From DASYQD01 sp036005845 (GTDB lineage: Bacteria; Acidobacteriota; Thermoanaerobaculia; Multivoradales; JAIOJS01), in the NCBI GenBank assembly GCA_036005845.1, contig DASYQD010000114.1, positions 1-16,077 of the forward strand: a stretch of 16,077 nucleotides of DNA, in the 5' to 3' direction. The translations under genes and the position numbers were made by a program. The notes under the pieces were generated by a model that did not search any database, was not told where the DNA came from, and was given only the letters and a program-made list of their open reading frames with translations. How positions within the stretch are numbered: position 1 is the first letter of the stretch; each line of letters starts with the position of its first letter. Shown here piece after piece: positions 13,128-16,077 of this stretch.

Positions 13128-15586
13128 GCGAGCCCGTTCGCGATCCGCTCTCGAAAGGCACCGCCGCCGAGCACGCGCGGCAAGACGAGGCGCAGCGTGC
13201 GTCGCATGCCGATCGCGCGCGGTCGGGGCGCAACGCCGGCAGCGATTCCGACCGCGGCGTGGGCGGCAGCGAGTCTCACAGCGATGCGGGCGGCGGAGGT
13301 ACTCCCCATCGCGCCGCCGACGGCAGCGGCGAACGCACCGCTGGCGACTCGACCGTTGCGCGCGCCGTCGCGGCGCTCGCCGATCTCGCGCGGCGGTGGC
13401 GAGTGCGCATCGTCACCGCGGCGGCGATGCGCGGCGGCGCGCTCGGCTTGCCGCTCGCGGCAGTCGCGCTGCGCTTCGCGCCCGCCGGCGCGCGCGCAGC
13501 GCTGGCGCTCAGCGCGTTGGTCGTGCCGGCGCTCGTCGCGTGGCTCCTCGCGCGGCGCCGGCGACCGGACCCGACCGCGATCGCCGCGCATCTCGATCGG
13601 CGCCTGCCCGCGCTCGGCGAGGGTGCCGCGCTGCTGGTGCCCAGCGCGCCGTTGCCGCCGTTGCAGCGGCTCCAGCAGCGGCGCACGGCAGTGGTGCTGC
13701 TGCAGCACGATCGCCGCGAGCTCGCGCGCACGCTGCCGTGGCGGCCGCTCTGGCGCGCCGCACTCGTGCTCGCCGCGGGCATTGCGCTGGCGTTGCTCAT
13801 CCTGCTCGTGCCGTCGCCGCGGCCGCACGCCGGCGCCGCCGCAGCCCGCAACCGCACGGCGAGCTTCCACGTCGCGCCGCCGACGCCGCTGTTGCACAGC
13901 GTCGCGCTCGCCGTGCAGCCGCCGGCATACACCGGCCGCGCGCGGCGCACCGTGCGCGGCCTCACCGCGGCGGTCGAGGAGGGCTCGCTGCTGCGCTGGC
14001 GCATCGAGGCGGCGCCAGCAGTCACCGGCGCCGCGCTGCTCTTCGACGAGAGCGAGCGCGTGCCGCTGCACCGTTCGCGCACGGGCGCCTTCGAGCTCGC
14101 CACCACCGCACGCGGGCCGCGCCTCGTGCGCCTGCTGCTCGACGGCGACGCCGGCGAGCTCTGGCGCTCCGCCCCAGTGCGGCTCGAGGTGCTCGCCGAC
14201 CGGCCGCCGACGCTCGAGCTGCTGGCCCCCGCATCGACGCTGGTCGAGCGGCCGCCGGAGCGCCCGGGCACGCTGCCCCTCGAGATCTCGCTCGCCGACG
14301 ACTACGGGATCGCGGACGCCGAGCTGGTCGTCACCCTCGCCAAGGGCAGCGACGAGCAGGTGACCTTCGCCGAGCAGCGGCTGCCGCTGCCGGTGCGTCG
14401 CGTAGCGGCGCGGCAGGTCGTCCGCCAGTCGCTCGACCTCGCCGCGCTTGGCCTCGCCGCGGAGAGCGAGCTCTACCTGCGCGTCGAAGCGCGCGACGCG
14501 CGGCGGCCCGATCCCGCGCAGGCGCCGCAACCGAACCTGGTGCGCTCGCCCACCGTCGTCGTGCGGCCGCTGCTGCCGCGCCAGGAGAGCGCGCCGCTCG
14601 GCGAAGGGCTGCCGCTCATCGCCGGTCCCGAGCTGTTCCGCAGCCAGCGGCAGGTGGTGATCGACACGCAGAAGCTCATCGCCGACTCGCCGCGCCTGGC
14701 CGCGGCGGAGGCGATGCGGCGCTCGCAGGTCATTGCCTTCGATCAGCGCGCGCTGCGATTGCGCTACGGCACGCTGCTCGGCCAGGAGTTCGAGGAGGGG
14801 CACGCCGCCGGTGAGGAGGAGAAGCCGCAGCGGCCGCTGGAAGGGATCGGCGGGCCCGCGCTCGGCGGCATCGGCGACGTCTCCGCGGAGCTCAAGCACG
14901 ACCACGACAGTGCGCTCAACGCCACCTTCCTGCCGCCGGAAGTGCGCACCAAGCTGCGCGCCATGCTCGGCTCGATGTGGGAGGCCGAGGGCGCGCTGGC
15001 GACCGGCGCGCCGCGCGCCGCGCTGCCGCACGAGCTGCGCGCGCTCGACCTGCTCAAACAGGTGCAGCAGGCCGACCGCGTCTACGTGCGCCGCACCGCC
15101 GGCGAGGGCGCGCCGCTCGATCTCGCGCGGCGGCTGACCGGCGAGCTCGAAGGCGTGCGCTCGCTGGACGAGCGCGAGCCGCCGCCGCAACCGCGGCCGG
15201 TAGTCGATGCGGCGCTCGTCGCGCTGACACTGCTCGCGGGAGGCGACGCCCGCGACGCGCGCGGCGGCATCGACGGCAAGCTGGCCGCAGCGGGCGCGTG
15301 GCCGGCAGGACCGAAGACGGGCGGCGTCATGCTGCCGGCCGCCACGCTCGGCACGCTGGCGCCCGCGCTTGCCGCGCGCGCCCGCGCCGGCTCGGCGGCG
15401 GCGCTCGCCGCACTGCCGGCGCTCGACACGGTCGCCGGCGGCAAGCCGTTGCCGTCGGCATCGCGGCAAGCGCTAGAACGTGCATTGTGGGAGCTGGTGC
15501 CGCCGCCACAGGCGCCGGTGCGCCGCGACGCACCGGCCGGCTCGCTCTGGCAGCGGTACCGAGCCGCGCTCGGAGATGTCCAATGA
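13124..15586 (+). CDS. DUF4175 family membrane protein
   Basis: This is an 820-residue protein coupled to the gene before it by an ATGA overlap. Residues 1-78 are hydrophilic and low-complexity (Ser, Asp, Gly, Arg, His). Three hydrophobic helices follow at about 102-118, 123-143 and 210-229. A large extracytoplasmic part starts with VQPPAYTGRARRTVRGLTA (264-282), EEGSLLRWRI and ISLADDYGIADAELVV, typical of DUF4175 proteins with Ig-like strands. The C-terminal region is helical and Ala/Pro-rich. DUF4175 proteins accompany MoxR and BatA-like genes in several phyla and presumably form the periplasmic arm of the membrane complex. No enzymatic motif is seen. The disordered N-terminal extension may be lineage-specific. 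The stop overlaps the following small ORF, again as ATGA. Confidence 0.88.
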   Translation: MSEPVRDPLSKGTAAEHARQDEAQRASHADRARSGRNAGSDSDRGVGGSESHSDAGGGGTPHRAADGSGERTAGDSTVARAVAALADLARRWRVRIVTAAAMRGGALGLPLAAVALRFAPAGARAALALSALVVPALVAWLLARRRRPDPTAIAAHLDRRLPALGEGAALLVPSAPLPPLQRLQQRRTAVVLLQHDRRELARTLPWRPLWRAALVLAAGIALALLILLVPSPRPHAGAAAARNRTASFHVAPPTPLLHSVALAVQPPAYTGRARRTVRGLTAAVEEGSLLRWRIEAAPAVTGAALLFDESERVPLHRSRTGAFELATTARGPRLVRLLLDGDAGELWRSAPVRLEVLADRPPTLELLAPASTLVERPPERPGTLPLEISLADDYGIADAELVVTLAKGSDEQVTFAEQRLPLPVRRVAARQVVRQSLDLAALGLAAESELYLRVEARDARRPDPAQAPQPNLVRSPTVVVRPLLPRQESAPLGEGLPLIAGPELFRSQRQVVIDTQKLIADSPRLAAAEAMRRSQVIAFDQRALRLRYGTLLGQEFEEGHAAGEEEKPQRPLEGIGGPALGGIGDVSAELKHDHDSALNATFLPPEVRTKLRAMLGSMWEAEGALATGAPRAALPHELRALDLLKQVQQADRVYVRRTAGEGAPLDLARRLTGELEGVRSLDEREPPPQPRPVVDAALVALTLLAGGDARDARGGIDGKLAAAGAWPAGPKTGGVMLPAATLGTLAPALAARARAGSAAALAALPALDTVAGGKPLPSASRQALERALWELVPPPQAPVRRDAPAGSLWQRYRAALGDVQ

Positions 15587-15861
15587 TCGCGCGAGGTGCC
15601 GCGCGTGATGGCGAGGCGCTGTCAACGATTGCGAGCTCCACAACTCGCGACGTTGATGCTTGTCGACGCCGCGCATCGGCGATCAAGGCGGGTGCCACAG
15701 CTTGCCACCTCATCGCTTCTCGATCCTGCGAGTCGACGATCGCGTCGTCACGGCCGTCGGCGAGATCCACAGCTCGCCACGCCATCGGGCAGTGCGAATC
15801 GGCGATCGAGTTACAGACTCCGCAGACGGCTGTCGAGCGTCGGGACGGAGCGGTTCGATGA
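15583..15861 (+). CDS. small hypothetical ORF coupled to both neighbours
   Basis: This 92-codon frame exactly fills the gap between the DUF4175 gene and the next membrane-protein gene. It starts in an ATGA overlap with the upstream stop and ends in an ATGA overlap with the downstream start. GGAG lies seven bases before both ATGs (15572-15575 and 15847-15850), which favours real translation. Against it, by hand count about one third of codons end in A or T, far more than its neighbours. The product is Ser/Ala/Thr/Arg-rich with five cysteines, no helix-forming hydrophobic segment and no family I know. Three degenerate repeats lie within it, all in the same codon phase. It may be a lineage-specific small protein or a repeat-derived spacer kept open for translational coupling. 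Confidence 0.5.
   Translation: MIARGAARDGEALSTIASSTTRDVDACRRRASAIKAGATACHLIASRSCESTIASSRPSARSTARHAIGQCESAIELQTPQTAVERRDGAVR
15638..15807 (+). repeat. three degenerate 41-47 bp direct repeats
   Basis: Copies lie at 15638-15684, 15695-15741 and 15767-15807. Each begins CCACARCTYG, runs to an ATC or GAT around position 20, and ends in a GRCGATC-type motif. Copies one and two are both 47 bp; copy three is six bases shorter. Start-to-start distances are 57 and 72 bases, all multiples of three, so the copies keep one reading frame. I see no further clear copy elsewhere in the window. Confidence 0.55.
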
Positions 15862-16077
15862 GAAGCCTCTTCGCACTCGCCGGCGTGCCGTTGTGGGTCG
15901 CCGCGGCGCTCGCCGTGCTCGCTTGGCTGGCCGCTGCGTGGTTGGAGCGCCGGCGCGAAGACCCTCCGCGCCGCCGCGTGTTGCGCCTGGCGTTGCTCGC
16001 GGTCGCGTGCGCGGCGCTCTTCTTGCTCGCGGCGGAGCCGCTGCGCTGGCGTCGCGTGGGCGGCGGCGAGGCGTGGC
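15858..16077 (+). CDS. N-terminus of a two-helix membrane protein of the MoxR operon (partial)
   Basis: The ATG at 15858 overlaps the small ORF stop as ATGA and has GGAG seven bases upstream. The 73 visible residues hold two hydrophobic helices (about 3-28, FALAGVPLWVAAALAVLAWL and on, and 43-60) separated by a basic loop ERRREDPPRRR. This two-helix N-terminus followed by a large domain is typical of the vWA or amidotransferase-like membrane proteins that end MoxR/BatA operons, but the diagnostic domain lies beyond the window edge. Codon use returns to strongly G/C-ending, so the coding call is firm and the family call tentative. Confidence 0.8.
   Translation, partial: MRSLFALAGVPLWVAAALAVLAWLAAAWLERRREDPPRRRVLRLALLAVACAALFLLAAEPLRWRRVGGGEAW

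Noticed and set aside
12998..15469. Long antisense open frame (823 codons) opposite the BatA-like end and DUF4175 genes
   Set aside because: It is Arg/Gly/Ala/Glu-rich with no domain pattern, and lies opposite genes with clear families. High GC removes stop codons from shadow frames.
15583..15861. CRISPR-like array suggested by spaced repeats
   Set aside because: Repeats are degenerate, unequal in length, only three, and in codon phase, with no regular spacers or cas genes.

Overview
This 16 kb window is very GC-rich and densely coded, with third codon positions almost all G or C. It has no tRNA, rRNA, CRISPR array or insertion sequence that I can see. A Tat-exported TldD homologue together with a MoxR / DUF58 / BatA-like / DUF4175 / DUF4159 gene set points to a Gram-negative-type bacterium with a large accessory envelope repertoire. 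Acidobacteriota, Gemmatimonadota, Planctomycetota or Myxococcota would fit, and I favour an Acidobacteriota-like organism. That placement is inference from gene content only.

Left part (1-4650, mostly minus strand). The 3' end of an unidentified plus-strand gene (1-105) overlaps tail-to-tail with a minus-strand STT3/PglB-like membrane glycosyltransferase (71-2089). A metallo-beta-lactamase-fold hydrolase (2097-2891) lies 7 nt upstream of the STT3 gene. Further upstream is a coupled pair: a short JAMM/MPN+ metalloprotease (4216-4650) overlapping an E1-like adenylyltransferase with a C-terminal rhodanese domain (MoeZ type, 2984-4219). The pair looks like a sulfur-carrier-protein processing and activation module, but no carrier protein is encoded in the window.

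Divergent region (4651-4826). About 176 bp separates the JAMM gene from the rightward genes. It holds a possible extended -10 that would give a leaderless JAMM mRNA, a weak -10 on the other strand, and a strong Shine-Dalgarno for tldD.

Middle (4827-7870, plus strand). A TldD-like metalloprotease with a clear twin-arginine signal is followed by its TldE/PmbA-like partner, which lacks the metal motif. A strong intrinsic terminator closes the pair.

Right part (7883-16077, plus strand). A DUF4159 protein, a class-3 lipase, a MoxR AAA+ ATPase, a DUF58 protein, a BatA-like membrane protein, a DUF4175 membrane protein, a 92-codon small ORF and the start of another two-helix membrane protein form one co-directional series. 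MoxR ATPases with DUF58 and BatA/vWA proteins are a recurring module thought to assemble or remodel envelope or metal-containing complexes. Three unusual elements punctuate this series. A 9-bp perfect inverted repeat abuts the moxR start. A REP-like extragenic element sits between moxR and the DUF58 gene. A small, compositionally odd ORF containing three degenerate in-phase repeats is tied to both neighbours by ATGA overlaps, each with GGAG seven bases before the ATG. That small ORF is the most interesting unexplained item here.
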